From contig CAMYOG010000041.1 of NCBI GenBank assembly GCA_947259925.1, positions 62,001-126,000 of the forward strand: 64,000 nucleotides of DNA, in the 5' to 3' direction. A model generated the notes under the pieces. The model was not told where the DNA came from, did no database searches, and saw nothing but the letters and a program-made list of their open reading frames with translations. The position numbers and the translations under genes were made by a program. Shown piece after piece: positions 27,233 to 37,481 of this stretch (the stretch's first letter is position 1; each line of letters opens with the position of its first letter). Source of the DNA: Thermoanaerobaculia bacterium (lineage in GTDB: Bacteria > Acidobacteriota > Thermoanaerobaculia > Multivoradales > JAHEKO01).

Positions 27233-28990
27233 ATGAAGCCGAGGGTACAGATGCGGTCGATGCTATTCCTGTTGCCGCTGGTGCTCCGAGTGCTGACGAC
27301 GCCTGCCGTCCACGCCGACGCGATCATCGTCACCCAGGCGATGAGCGCCTCGTCGATCTGCGAGATCTTCGTCGAGGAGTCCTCGATCCGGGTGGAGCTC
27401 GAGATCGGCGGCAGGGACCTTCCAGGCTTCCGCAACCTGATGCCCGACTCGGTCTTCGAGCGCCTCGGCAACGAGCCGGAGCCGCTCCGGGATCGCTTTC
27501 CTCGGTTCTTCCAGGAGGATCTGGTGCTGCGTCTCGACGGGGGCGAGCCGCTCTTCGGTCGGGTGCTCGAAATGGAGCCGCGTCCAAAGGTCAAGCGGGA
27601 CCTGATCACGGGCGAGCCCTTGCCCGCCGAAGAGGGTGAGACCGAGACGGTCGTCTACGCGGTTCTGGAGTATCCGTACGCGGGTCGACCGAGCACATTG
27701 ACGATCTCGTCGCCACGAGACGAAGGCGGCGCACCGAATACCACGATCGGGTTCGTGCTCTACCACCTCGGCCTGCCGACCCCCGACTTCCGCTACATGG
27801 GTCTCGAGCAGACTGTCGATCTCGATTGGGACGACCCGTGGTACTCGCGCTTTCGCAACCGGAACCTCCGGCGGTAGTACGACTCGCCGATCAACGTCTT
27901 TCTGTACGTCGAGCCGTACGAGGTGCGGGTCGAGGTGATCTCGAGGCCGTCCGACATTCAGAAGTGGACCGACCTCGGCCTCCAAGGTGAGAAGACGATT
28001 CCGGTCGAGGCCCAGTTCGAGATCAAACAGCAGATCGCGGCCTTCCTGCTGGATCAGTTCGTGCTGCAGATCGACGGCGAGACGGTCACGCCGGAGCTCG
28101 ACCGGGTCAACTTCCTGAATCGGACTCTCAGGACCAGCACGGTGATCGACCCACCGGAGCCGCTCGACACGCTCTCGGCGACGCTGGGGACCATCTGGGT
28201 GGTGCCGACCGGGGGACTGCCCCAGGAAGCGTCCGTCGACTGGAAGCTCTTCACGCCCAGGATCCAGAAGATCCCGGCAGCGGCGACCGACGAGGCCGGG
28301 CCGTTGCGGTTCTTCCTGGCCGAAAGCGACAACATCCTCTGGTGGAAGAACTTCCTCAAGAACCCGACCCTGCCGACCCTGGTCGAAGTCGCGCCGCCTC
28401 CGGGACTGCTTGCGCGGTCGGCGGTCTGGTTGACCTGGCTCGCCGGTGGCGCGCTGCTCGTAGTGGGCGCTCTGCAGGTCCGGGGAGCGGTGCGCCGTTC
28501 TTCGGCGCGGAAGGGCTGGGTCGTGGTCGCTGGGCTGGCCGTGTTGACGGCGGCGCTCTTCTTTGCCGGCCGCCCGGCGCAGCTGACCGACGATCGCGCC
28601 AACGAGCTCGCCGGCGCGCTGCTCCACAACATCTATCGGGCGTTCGACTTCCGGACCGAGGAGTCGATCTACGACGTCCTGGCGCAGAGCGTCTCGGGCG
28701 ATCTGCTGACCGAGACCTATCTCGAGACCCGCCGTGGACTCGAGCTGGCGAGCCAGGGCGGAGCGCGGGCCAAGGTGAAGGAGATCGAGCTCCTCGAGGT
28801 CGAGCCCCGCGCGCTCCGCGGCGAGCCCGGATTCGTCGCCAACTGTCGCTGGAACGTCTCGGGCGCGGTCGGACATTGGGGGCATGTCCACACCCGCACC
28901 AACCAGTACGAGGCCGAGCTGCGTGTACAGCCGGTGGACGGCGTCTGGAAGGTGACCGACCTCCAGGTGCTCCAGGAGGAGCGGCTCTAG
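27233..28990 (+). pseudogene. Secreted/membrane protein interrupted by a single in-frame TAG at 27875-27877
   Basis: ORFs 27212-27877 and 27923-28990 share a frame; readthrough gives ...RFRNRNLRR*YDSPINVFLYVEPYEVRVEV... Confidence 0.8.
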
Positions 28991-29757
28991 CGCTCGGCCA
29001 GGCCGCCGTCCGTGAGCTCCCACTCGCGGACGACCTCGTCGGTCGAGCTCGCCGCCGGTCCGGGTAGGAAGCGCGCACGGATGAGTGCGCCGTCGGCCTC
29101 CAGCGAGACGATCCTGACCCGGTCGCCTACGAGAGCCGTCGCCAGGTTGCGGGGGTCACCCTCTACCAGGCCCACGACTGCCAGGTAGACGAAGGAGCCG
29201 CTGCCGCCCGAGCTCTCGACCAGCAGCACGATCGCCTCTTCTGAGCCGTCGCCGTCGAGATCGGAACGCTCGAGCGGCTCGGTGAGCATTGTCAGCGTCG
29301 GCCGCGAAGCGCCCCCTGGCTCGAACGGCTCGCCCTCGTAGCGCCCCGCCCACAGGCGAACCGGCTGCTCGTAGACCCCATGGTAGGTGGTGTTGCTCAG
29401 CTGCTCGAGCGTCGGGCCGGAGCGCCGTGCGGCGCCCCGAGGACAGAGGAACGGGTCGCGGCCCTCGGCAGCGTGATACGCGTAGACGCGATCCCCGACC
29501 GCCAGCTCGATCCTCGAGCCCGGGGTCAGCACCTGCGCGTACATCATGCCCTCTTCGGGACAGCCGAGGCTCGCGTCGGGCCAGGTGACCGCTTCCAGGC
29601 TCCGCACCTCGATCTCCTCCGTGCCGATGCCCAGTCGCTCCGCCAGGTCCTCGATCGCCGCCCTCTCGACCGCCGTCTGAGTCGCTGCCATGGCGGGGCT
29701 GGCCAGTGTCGCCGTCGCCAGCAGCAGGATCGCCGATGCAGCTCGGTGACGATTCAT
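28987..29757 (-). CDS. Hypothetical secreted protein
   Basis: Signal peptide MNRHRAASAILLLATATLASPAMAATQTAVE. Confidence 0.75.
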   Translation of the reverse strand: MNRHRAASAILLLATATLASPAMAATQTAVERAAIEDLAERLGIGTEEIEVRSLEAVTWPDASLGCPEEGMMYAQVLTPGSRIELAVGDRVYAYHAAEGRDPFLCPRGAARRSGPTLEQLSNTTYHGVYEQPVRLWAGRYEGEPFEPGGASRPTLTMLTEPLERSDLDGDGSEEAIVLLVESSGGSGSFVYLAVVGLVEGDPRNLATALVGDRVRIVSLEADGALIRARFLPGPAASSTDEVVREWELTDGGLAER

Positions 29758-29758
29758 A

Positions 29759-30343
29759 TCAGAACCCCTTGCCGATGTTCAGACCGTACACCAGGACCTC
29801 CTCGTCGTCGACGAGGTCGACGTTGAATACCGGTGTGATGGTGTACCCGCCGACCTCGAAGTCGTACATCACGCCGAGGCGGACCAGGAACTCCCGGTCT
29901 TCGTCGTCCTTGTTCTCGAAGCCGGGTGCGGCGAGGAGCTTCCAGGAGCCCCCGGGATGGAGGGTCAGCGGGATCCCGGCCACCCACGAGCGGTCCTTAC
30001 CGACGTAGTCGACCAGGGCGCCGATGCCCCAGTGCTGATTCAGCCGGTACTCGTAGTCGAGCCCTACCGAGAACACCCGCGAATCCTCGACGATGACCGA
30101 GCCCTCCTCGCTCTCGGCGCCGGCCTCGGCGTGCCGCTCGATCTCGCCGTCGGTGACGCCCAGGAAGATCGAGAGGTGGTGTCGATGGAACGCGTGGTCA
30201 CCGTGCTCTAGGTGCTCGGCGGCCTCCGCGTGCGCATGTTGCTCCTCCTCGTGCTCCCCGGCGAACGCCGGAGCGAAGGAGATCGCGAGGCCCAGGAGGC
30301 AGGCCGCCGTGCCCAGGACGAATATCCGATGTCTGCTCATCAT
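29759..30343 (-). CDS. Outer-membrane beta-barrel-like protein
   Basis: Signal peptide, alternating beta strands, His-rich segment EHEEEQHAHAEAAEHLEHGDHAFHRHH. Confidence 0.65.
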   Translation of the reverse strand: MMSRHRIFVLGTAACLLGLAISFAPAFAGEHEEEQHAHAEAAEHLEHGDHAFHRHHLSIFLGVTDGEIERHAEAGAESEEGSVIVEDSRVFSVGLDYEYRLNQHWGIGALVDYVGKDRSWVAGIPLTLHPGGSWKLLAAPGFENKDDEDREFLVRLGVMYDFEVGGYTITPVFNVDLVDDEEVLVYGLNIGKGF

Positions 30344-30471
30344 GCCCTCACTTAACGCTTCAGCCTTCCGCCTCGACTCGGAGCGAACGGATCACGATTT
30401 CGGCCGCTTCCCCGGGATCGAGCACGTCAACCCGTTGGCTTGAGACCAGGGAGCCGGGTACCCGGCTGGAC

Positions 30472-30909
30472 TCATTCGAGCAGTGTCAGCCGCAGCTCGG
30501 GGAAGCGTTGGAAGTCGTCATCGAAGGTCACCAGACCGAGGCTTCCGGCGCGGGCGAAGGCGGCCAGGTAGCTATCGGTCCAGAACTTGGTGGACGAGCC
30601 ACCGAGGCGGCACTGCTCGGCCATCAGTAGCTCCGTGCCCTCCGGCTCAGGAGCGAAGACCACCGGCTGGGCGGCCAGTACCCGCTCGTAGATCGACCAG
30701 GCCTGTTCGATCGTCTTCCGTTGCTCTCCCATTACGCGTTCATTGGTCAGTAGGCGCAGCAGTCCGAGCTGCGTAACTCGACAGAAGGCGAGGCAATCGT
30801 TCTCCTCCAGAAGGTCCTCCTTCCACCACCGGATCGCGGCAACGTGGTGAGGATGTTCGCCGACGAGGGTCGCCAGCCAGACGTTAACGTCGGCCAGGAG
30901 GTAGCGCAT
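30472..30909 (-). CDS. PIN-domain VapC-like toxin
   Basis: YLLADVNVWLATLVGEHPHH...TKFWTDSYLAAFARAGSLGLVTFDDDFQRF. Confidence 0.9.
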   Translation of the reverse strand: MRYLLADVNVWLATLVGEHPHHVAAIRWWKEDLLEENDCLAFCRVTQLGLLRLLTNERVMGEQRKTIEQAWSIYERVLAAQPVVFAPEPEGTELLMAEQCRLGGSSTKFWTDSYLAAFARAGSLGLVTFDDDFQRFPELRLTLLE

Positions 30910-31195
30910 CCTCCGACTCGTCCCCCTCGAGGACCTCGTCGATCCTCCGCTCGTCGATCGAGCGCATCGCCTCGGTCGTCTGGCCGTCGATCAACGGGAG
31001 GACGCAGTCCTCTCCGAGGACCGACACCCCCGCTTCGTACTCGATCTCGATCTCGCGGACCTCGGCGGCGCGGTGCTCGAAGAGCGAGTCCCGCAGGGCT
31101 TCGGTCACATACTCCTTGAGCTTCTGGCCTCGCATCGCGGCGCGCGCTTTGATCTGGCGAAAGAGCTCGTCGGGAAGGTCGATCGTGGTTCTCAC
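30884..31195 (-). CDS. RHH antitoxin, VapB-like
   Basis: MRTTIDLPDELFRQIKARAAMRGQKLKEYVTEALRDSL; overlaps toxin. Confidence 0.88.
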   Translation of the reverse strand: MRTTIDLPDELFRQIKARAAMRGQKLKEYVTEALRDSLFEHRAAEVREIEIEYEAGVSVLGEDCVLPLIDGQTTEAMRSIDERRIDEVLEGDESEDALPPGRR

Positions 31196-31206
31196 GTACC
31201 GACTCT

Positions 31207-31220
31207 AGCATATTTATGCT
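31207..31220. promoter_or_regulatory. Palindrome upstream of vapB-like gene
   Basis: agcata-tt-tatgct, perfect 6-bp arms in an AT-rich stretch. Confidence 0.55.
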
Positions 31221-31308
31221 TTCATGCGGCGGATGGTAGTGGTACGGAAAGGGGCAGCACACCCCGTCCGGGACTGGCTCGCGCCCGTTCTGAACGAGGA
31301 GCACGAGA

Positions 31309-31342
31309 GAGCCTTGCCAGGCGACGAGGCCTGGCAAGGCTC
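31309..31342. terminator. Strong 14-bp perfect hairpin between divergent TA operons
   Basis: gagccttgccaggc-gacgag-gcctggcaaggctc; no clear U-tract, so terminator role is uncertain. Confidence 0.5.
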
Positions 31343-31449
31343 CTCTTGTGGTGACGGAGTGGGGGCGCTGCGCTCTAGGCCCCGTCTGGGGTGCGCTGGC
31401 CCTTTCCGTACCAGCTACCCGGCAGATCGGATTGCGTTTCCTGGAATCT

Positions 31450-31474
31450 ACATGTACATTAGTGCTGTACATGT
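31450..31474. promoter_or_regulatory. Putative YefM-type operator
   Basis: acatgtac (31450-31457) / gtacatgt (31467-31474), perfect 8-bp arms upstream of antitoxin. Confidence 0.65.
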
Positions 31475-31491
31475 CGTGGAACCTTGGAGCC

Positions 31492-31782
31492 ATGGCCAAT
31501 AGAACTACCTACACCCAAGCGCGGGCTCACCTCGCCAGCCTCTGTGATGAGGTCGCCGAGACTCGTGAGCCGTACGTGATCGAGCGCCGCAACGGCGAGA
31601 ACGTAGCTCTCATCTCCGAAGCCGAGCTGGACTCGCTGCTCGAGACCGCCCATCTGCTTCGCTCGCCGCGCAACGCTCGCCGGCTCGCCGTGGCCCTGGA
31701 GCGCGCTCTCGGTGGAGAGCCGGCGCCGACGTCGCTCGAGGAGCTTCGGCGGGAGCTGGGTCTCGAGGAGGCGGAAGGTTAG
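31492..31782 (+). CDS. Phd/YefM-family antitoxin
   Basis: TTYTQARAHLASLCDEVAETREPYVIERRNGENVALISEAELDSLLETAHLLRSPRNARRL. Confidence 0.9.
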   Translation: MANRTTYTQARAHLASLCDEVAETREPYVIERRNGENVALISEAELDSLLETAHLLRSPRNARRLAVALERALGGEPAPTSLEELRRELGLEEAEG

Positions 31783-32062
31783 CTCGACCGGCGGCAACCC
31801 TCGGCGGCGTCTCGCAGTCTTTCAACCGGAGTTCCGAGAGGATCTGCGCTATTGGGTGCGGACCGACCGCAAGGTGGCCCTACGTGTGCTGCGACTCGTG
31901 GAAGCCGTATTGCGCGACCCGGCCGACGGTCCGGGCAAGCCGGAGCCGTTGAAGTTCCATTTCCGCGGCTGCTGGTCCCGGCGGATCACGCAGGAGCACA
32001 GACTGGTCTACCTGGTCAGGGAAGCGCGGGTCGACTTCTTGCAGGCCCGGTACCACTACTGA
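31779..32062 (+). CDS. Txe/YoeB-family toxin (start codon unresolved)
   Basis: FREDLRYWVRTDRKVALRVLRLVEAVLRDPADGPGKPEPLKFHFRGCWSRRITQEHRLVYLV...ARYHY*. Confidence 0.88.
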
Positions 32063-32104
32063 GCTGGTCGGATAGCATGAAGGCTCCAGAGAGAGTCCGT
32101 CTCA

Positions 32105-32944
32105 GTGGGTGAGGGAGTCCGCGTGTGCCTGAATCGCCGAATCGCCGTTCTTGGGCTGCTTGGGGTGCCGCTGTATCTGATCGGCTTCCCTTGCGCAGCG
32201 GCCGTGACCGGGCTCGACCGGCCCGCGGCCGAGCGCTTTCTGGCCTCCGCCAAGGCGACCGACAAGGAGCAGATCGGAGTCGGTGTCACGCGCTCCCTGC
32301 GTGTGACCTTGACCGACGGCACCCGGACGGCGCGGGCGATCTGGAAGACGATCGACGAGCGGACGCCGTTCAAGCGCTTCGACGACGGCACGTTCGAGAT
32401 GGGATTCTCCGATTCGTACAAGTACGAGCTCGCCGCCTACGAGCTCGACAAGCTGATCGGACTCGGCCTGGTGCCCCCGGTCGTGGAACGGAAGCTGTGG
32501 CGTGAGCGCGGCTCGCTGCAGCTCTGGATGGAGGACACCATCACCGAGGCCGAGCGCAAGGAACAGGGCCGGCCGGCGAAGGACCGGGCGCTCTGGAACC
32601 GCCAGATCTACGCCGTGCGGCTCTTTCACAACCTGACCTACAACACGGATTTCAACAACATCAACAACGTCCTGAGCGACGCCGAATCCAGGATCTACCT
32701 GATCGACCACTCGCGTGCCTTCCGGACCACCAAGGAGCTCCTGGCCGGCTCGGACCTGACCAGGTTCTCGAGCTCGCTGCTCGACTCCCTCCGCACGCTG
32801 GACCGGGAGACGCTGACCAAGCGACTCGGCCGCTGGCTCTCGAAGGGGCAGATCCAGGCGCTGCTCGTCCGGCGTGATCTCATCCTCCAGACCGCTGACG
32901 AACTGGTCGCCGAGAAGGGGAGCGACGCGGTCCTCATCCCGTAG
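32105..32944 (+). CDS. Exported protein with a FAM20/PI3-4K-like kinase fold signature
   Basis: Signal-like N-terminus; DSYKYELAAYELDKLIGLGLVPPVVER; NTDFNNINNVL...IYLIDHSRAF resembles catalytic and metal-binding loops. Confidence 0.6.
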   Translation: MGEGVRVCLNRRIAVLGLLGVPLYLIGFPCAAAVTGLDRPAAERFLASAKATDKEQIGVGVTRSLRVTLTDGTRTARAIWKTIDERTPFKRFDDGTFEMGFSDSYKYELAAYELDKLIGLGLVPPVVERKLWRERGSLQLWMEDTITEAERKEQGRPAKDRALWNRQIYAVRLFHNLTYNTDFNNINNVLSDAESRIYLIDHSRAFRTTKELLAGSDLTRFSSSLLDSLRTLDRETLTKRLGRWLSKGQIQALLVRRDLILQTADELVAEKGSDAVLIP

Positions 32945-32946
32945 CC

Positions 32947-33611
<665 letters not shown>

Positions 33612-33615
<4 letters not shown>

Positions 33616-34793
33616 GAGACGTCCTCTACCTGGCCTGGCGCTACCTCGCCCACCACCGGATCAAGACGGCGATCCTGGTGACCTCGATCGCGCTGATCGT
33701 CTACCTGCCGATCGGCTTGAACGTGCTCATCGGCAAGAGCGCCGACGAGCTGACCGCGCGCGCCGTGTCGACGCCGGTCCTGGTCGGCGCCAAGGGAAGC
33801 CCGCTCGAGCTGGTGCTCAACTCGCTCTACTTCGAGTCGGCGACGCCCGCGCTCACCCGCCACGCCGAGGTCGACCGGATCGCCGAAACCGACCTGGCGC
33901 TGCCGATCCCCCTCTATGTCCGCTTCAAGTCGCGCGGGCACCCGATCGTCGGCACAACGCTCGACTATTTAGACTTCCGCGGCCTCGAGATCGCCGCGGG
34001 ACGCAGGCCGGCGGTGCTCGGGGAGTGTGTGCTGGGATCCCGGGTGGCCGAGAGCCTCGGCGTCGGCCCGGGCGGCTCGGTGATCTCCTCGCCCGAGAGT
34101 GTCTTCGACATCGCCGGGACCTATCCGTTGAAGATGAAGGTGGTCGGGGTGCTGGCGCCGTCGTACTCCCAGGACGATCTGGCGATCTTCGTCGATTTGA
34201 AGACCGCCTGGGTGATCGAGGGCGTCATCCACGGCCACCAGGACCTGGCGGCGCCCGAGGCGGCGTCGCAGGTGCTCGATCGCGACGGCGACACCATCAC
34301 CGCCAACGCCTCGGTCGTGCAGTACAACGAGATCACGCCGGAGAACATCGACTCGTTCCATCTCCACGGCGACTTCTCGGACTATCCGATCTCGGCGGTG
34401 ATCGCGGTCCCGGGCGACCAGAAATCGGGCGTGATCCTGATGGGCCGCTACGAGGGGGACGACGCGACCGCCCAGATCGTCAAGCCGAAGAAGACCATCG
34501 ACGAGCTTCTCGACACCGTGGTGACCGTCCAGGGCTTCGTGGTCGCGGCCCTGGGTCTCGTGGCGCTCGCGACCGTGGCGACGGCGTTCCTGGTGTTCAT
34601 GCTGTCGCTCCGGCTGCGGCGCCGTGAGATCGACACGATGACCAAGATCGGCGGCTCGCGCGCCCGGGTGGCCGCGGTACTCTGCTCGGAGATCGTCGCC
34701 GTGCTGCTCGCCGGCGGACTCCTGGCGCTCGGTCTGACCCTGGCGACCGGGCGGTTCGGTGAGGCCGCGATCCGGGCGTTTCTGGTCGGCTAG
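33612..34793 (+). CDS. ABC transporter permease, FtsX/MacB type
   Basis: MRDVLYLAWRYLAHHRIKTAILVTSIALIVYLPIGLNVL; large periplasmic domain; C-terminal TM bundle; 4-bp overlap with ATPase. Confidence 0.9.
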
Positions 34794-34803
34794 GAGACCG
34801 AAC

Positions 34804-35718
34804 ATGCGAAGAGTGACCTGGACCGTGCTCGTGCTGCTCACGCTCGGCTGTGACTCGGACAGAGAGGCCGCGCCGCCGGAGCGTAGCGCCGCGCCCACCG
34901 GCAGCCGAGCGCTCTCGGTCTACGTCGTCAACGAGCCACTCCGGTACTTCGCCGAGCGGATCGGCGGCGGCGAGGTCGAGGTCGCCCTGCCCGTACCGGC
35001 GGGGGTCGACCCGGCGTACTGGTCGCCCGACCCCGAGACCATCGTCGCCTACCAGAACGCCGACCTGATTCTCCTGAACGGCGCCGGCTACGCCAAGTGG
35101 GTCGATCTGGTGTCGCTGCCGCGAGCCCGCCTGGTCGACACCTCCGCGGCCTTTCGAGATCGGTATCTGCCGTTGGACGAGGGCCCGGTCCACACCCACG
35201 GCCCCGAAGGTGAGCACTCGCATACCGGGTACGCCTTCACCACCTGGCTCGACCCGACGCTCGCGCTCGAGCAGGCGAGGGCCATCGCCGACGCTCTTGC
35301 GGAAGCCCGCCCCGCGCGCGCCGACGCTTTCCGCGCGGCCTTCGCCGAGCTCGAGTCCGATCTGACCGAGCTCGACCAGCTCCAGGCGGCGGCATGGGAT
35401 CGGCTCGGCGACGCGCCGGTGGTCTTCTCGCACCCGGTCTATCAGTATCTCGAGCGGCGCTACCAGCTCGACGGCCGATCGGTTCACTGGGAGCCCGGCG
35501 AGGCTCCGAGCGAGGAGATGTGGAGCGAGCTGGAGGTGTTGCTCGCGGAGCATCCGGCAGGCTGGATGATCTGGGAAGACGAGCCGCTCGACGGGACCCG
35601 GGCCCGGCTCGAAGCGCTCGGCGTGCGCAGCCTGGTCTACCGGCCGCGAGCCAGCGCCTCCGACGGCGATCTCGTGGACGGGCTGCGCGCCGATCTCGCC
35701 GCGTTCGAGAGCGGGTAG
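34804..35718 (+). CDS. ZnuA-like metal-binding lipoprotein
   Basis: Lipobox LLTLGCDSD; His-rich loop HTHGPEGEHSHTGYAFTTWLDP; cluster A-I fold motifs. Confidence 0.85.
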   Translation: MRRVTWTVLVLLTLGCDSDREAAPPERSAAPTGSRALSVYVVNEPLRYFAERIGGGEVEVALPVPAGVDPAYWSPDPETIVAYQNADLILLNGAGYAKWVDLVSLPRARLVDTSAAFRDRYLPLDEGPVHTHGPEGEHSHTGYAFTTWLDPTLALEQARAIADALAEARPARADAFRAAFAELESDLTELDQLQAAAWDRLGDAPVVFSHPVYQYLERRYQLDGRSVHWEPGEAPSEEMWSELEVLLAEHPAGWMIWEDEPLDGTRARLEALGVRSLVYRPRASASDGDLVDGLRADLAAFESG

Positions 35719-35732
35719 ACTCGGCGCACCCG

Positions 35733-36620
35733 ATGCGCACGGTCCTGGCGTACAGCTCCTGGTGGTTGGTGATGGTCGGCTTCTTCGCCCTCACCGCCTG
35801 GCTGGCGGACAGCGAGATGCCGAGCCCCGGCCTGGTCTTCGCCATGACCGTCGTCAACACGTTCTTCATCGCCGGCGCCGAGCAGCTCCTGCCCAGGGTG
35901 AAGGAGGTCAGCCTGTTCAGGGACCGCCAGACGGTCAACGACATCGCCCACGGTGTCCTGTTCTCGTTCGCCGGCCGCCCGCTCGCCAGCGGCGCTGGCC
36001 TGGCGCTCTTCGCCTGGGTCGCGCCGCGGGTCGGGACGCTCGAGCTTTACTGGCCACGCCAGTGGCCGCTGGTCGCGCAGATCACCCTGGCGCTGCTCCT
36101 CTGGGGCCTTCAGAACTACTGGTTCCACCGGGCGTTCCACAGCTTCGACCGGCTCTGGGGGTTCCACGCCATCCACCACGACACGCCCCAGATGCACCTG
36201 TTCAAGTCGGGTCGTACCCACGTGGTCGAGGAGATGTTGCAGTACTTCCTGGTGCCGCTGCCGTTTCTCTTCCTCGGCGTGCCCGCCGAGGTGCTGGTCT
36301 GGATGGGCCTCTTCCTGATCGCCCAGGGCAACCTCGAGCACTGCAACCTGGATCAGAGATTCCACTGGAGCATGCACTACATCCTGCCGACGCCGCAGCT
36401 CCACTGGATCCACCATGCCCAGCCGCGCTCGCTCCACGACTCGAACTACGGCGCCACCGGTCCGATCTGGGACCTGATCTTCGGCACCTACAAGCACCCG
36501 GACCGCTATCCGATCGAGGCGATGGGTCTCGCCGACTCGCCGGTGCCGCCCGGCTTCGTCGGTCAGCTGGCGCATCCGTTCAAGGAGCTGATGGCGAATC
36601 GCAGACCGCGCGTCGGCTGA
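35733..36620 (+). CDS. Sterol desaturase/fatty acid hydroxylase family protein
   Basis: Histidine boxes FHRAFH, HAIHHD, WIHHA. Confidence 0.9.
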   Translation: MRTVLAYSSWWLVMVGFFALTAWLADSEMPSPGLVFAMTVVNTFFIAGAEQLLPRVKEVSLFRDRQTVNDIAHGVLFSFAGRPLASGAGLALFAWVAPRVGTLELYWPRQWPLVAQITLALLLWGLQNYWFHRAFHSFDRLWGFHAIHHDTPQMHLFKSGRTHVVEEMLQYFLVPLPFLFLGVPAEVLVWMGLFLIAQGNLEHCNLDQRFHWSMHYILPTPQLHWIHHAQPRSLHDSNYGATGPIWDLIFGTYKHPDRYPIEAMGLADSPVPPGFVGQLAHPFKELMANRRPRVG

Positions 36621-36651
36621 CCGCCGGCTCGCACCGCTAGTGGAGGGAACG

Positions 36652-37302
36652 ATGGAACGCAAGAATCGCAAGTACGAAGCCGAGGGGATCGTCGTCGAGT
36701 TCGAGGTTCCGCGCTGCATCCACGCCGAGGAATGCGTCCACGGTCTGCCGGAGGTGTTCGACGCCCAGGCGCGACCCTGGATCCAACCCGAGAAGGGGAG
36801 CCCGGACGCGATCGCCGAGGTCGTGCATCGCTGCCCGACCGGCGCCCTCAGCTACCGGAGAACAGACGGTGGGCCGGAGGAGCCGGTCCCGGCCGAGAAC
36901 AACGTTCGCGTCGTCCCCGACGGACCGCTCTATCTGGCCGGGCGCGTGCGCCTGCACCTTCCCGACGGCGAGCTGCTCGAGCAGACCCGGGTCGCCCTCT
37001 GCCGCTGCGGCGACTCGAAGAACAAGCCGTTCTGCGACAACACCCATCTCGAGGAGAAGTTCTCGGACCCCGGGCTTGCGGTCGAGCACAAGCTCGGCGC
37101 GGCGCCCGAAGAGGCCGGCGACGCGCTGACGGTGAGGCTGGCCGCGAACGGTCCGATCCTGATCGAGGGGCCGATGCGGGTCATCACGGCCGACGACCGC
37201 TCCGGTGACGGGGGCAAGGGGGCGCTCTGCCGTTGCGGCGCTTCGAATACGAAGCCGTACTGCGACGGGGCTCACAAGACGTCCGGCTTCGAGGCCGACT
37301 GA
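36652..37302 (+). CDS. (4Fe-4S) mono-cluster plus dual CDGSH-type iron-sulfur protein
   Basis: CIHAEECVHGLPEVF; CRCGDSKNKPFCDNTH; CRCGASNTKPYCDGAH. Confidence 0.92.
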   Translation: MERKNRKYEAEGIVVEFEVPRCIHAEECVHGLPEVFDAQARPWIQPEKGSPDAIAEVVHRCPTGALSYRRTDGGPEEPVPAENNVRVVPDGPLYLAGRVRLHLPDGELLEQTRVALCRCGDSKNKPFCDNTHLEEKFSDPGLAVEHKLGAAPEEAGDALTVRLAANGPILIEGPMRVITADDRSGDGGKGALCRCGASNTKPYCDGAHKTSGFEAD

Positions 37303-37365
37303 GCCGGACCTCGCCTGCGCCCGAGGGACGCCGGGTCCGTAGCGGGTAGGGTTGCGCTACAGCTG

Positions 37366-37379
37366 TCGAAATTCTTCGA
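37366..37379. promoter_or_regulatory. Candidate operator upstream of the galactoside operon
   Basis: tcgaa-attc-ttcga inverted repeat. Confidence 0.3.
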
Positions 37380-37481
37380 AAAGCTTCTTGCATCTGCGTT
37401 CGCTTTCCTTTAGTTTCTGTTCAGTCGGAACCGAGTATCGGATGCCAAGGGCCTGATCGAGCAGGCCAGGGAGGCGAGCCA

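Noticed and set aside
27875-27877. Pyrrolysine or other recoding at the in-frame TAG
   Set aside because: No pyl genes or recoding element visible in the window; a nonsense mutation or sequencing error is simpler. Kept only as a check.
31309-31342. Confident rho-independent terminator call
   Set aside because: Perfect stem but no U-tract on either strand and located upstream of both divergent operons.
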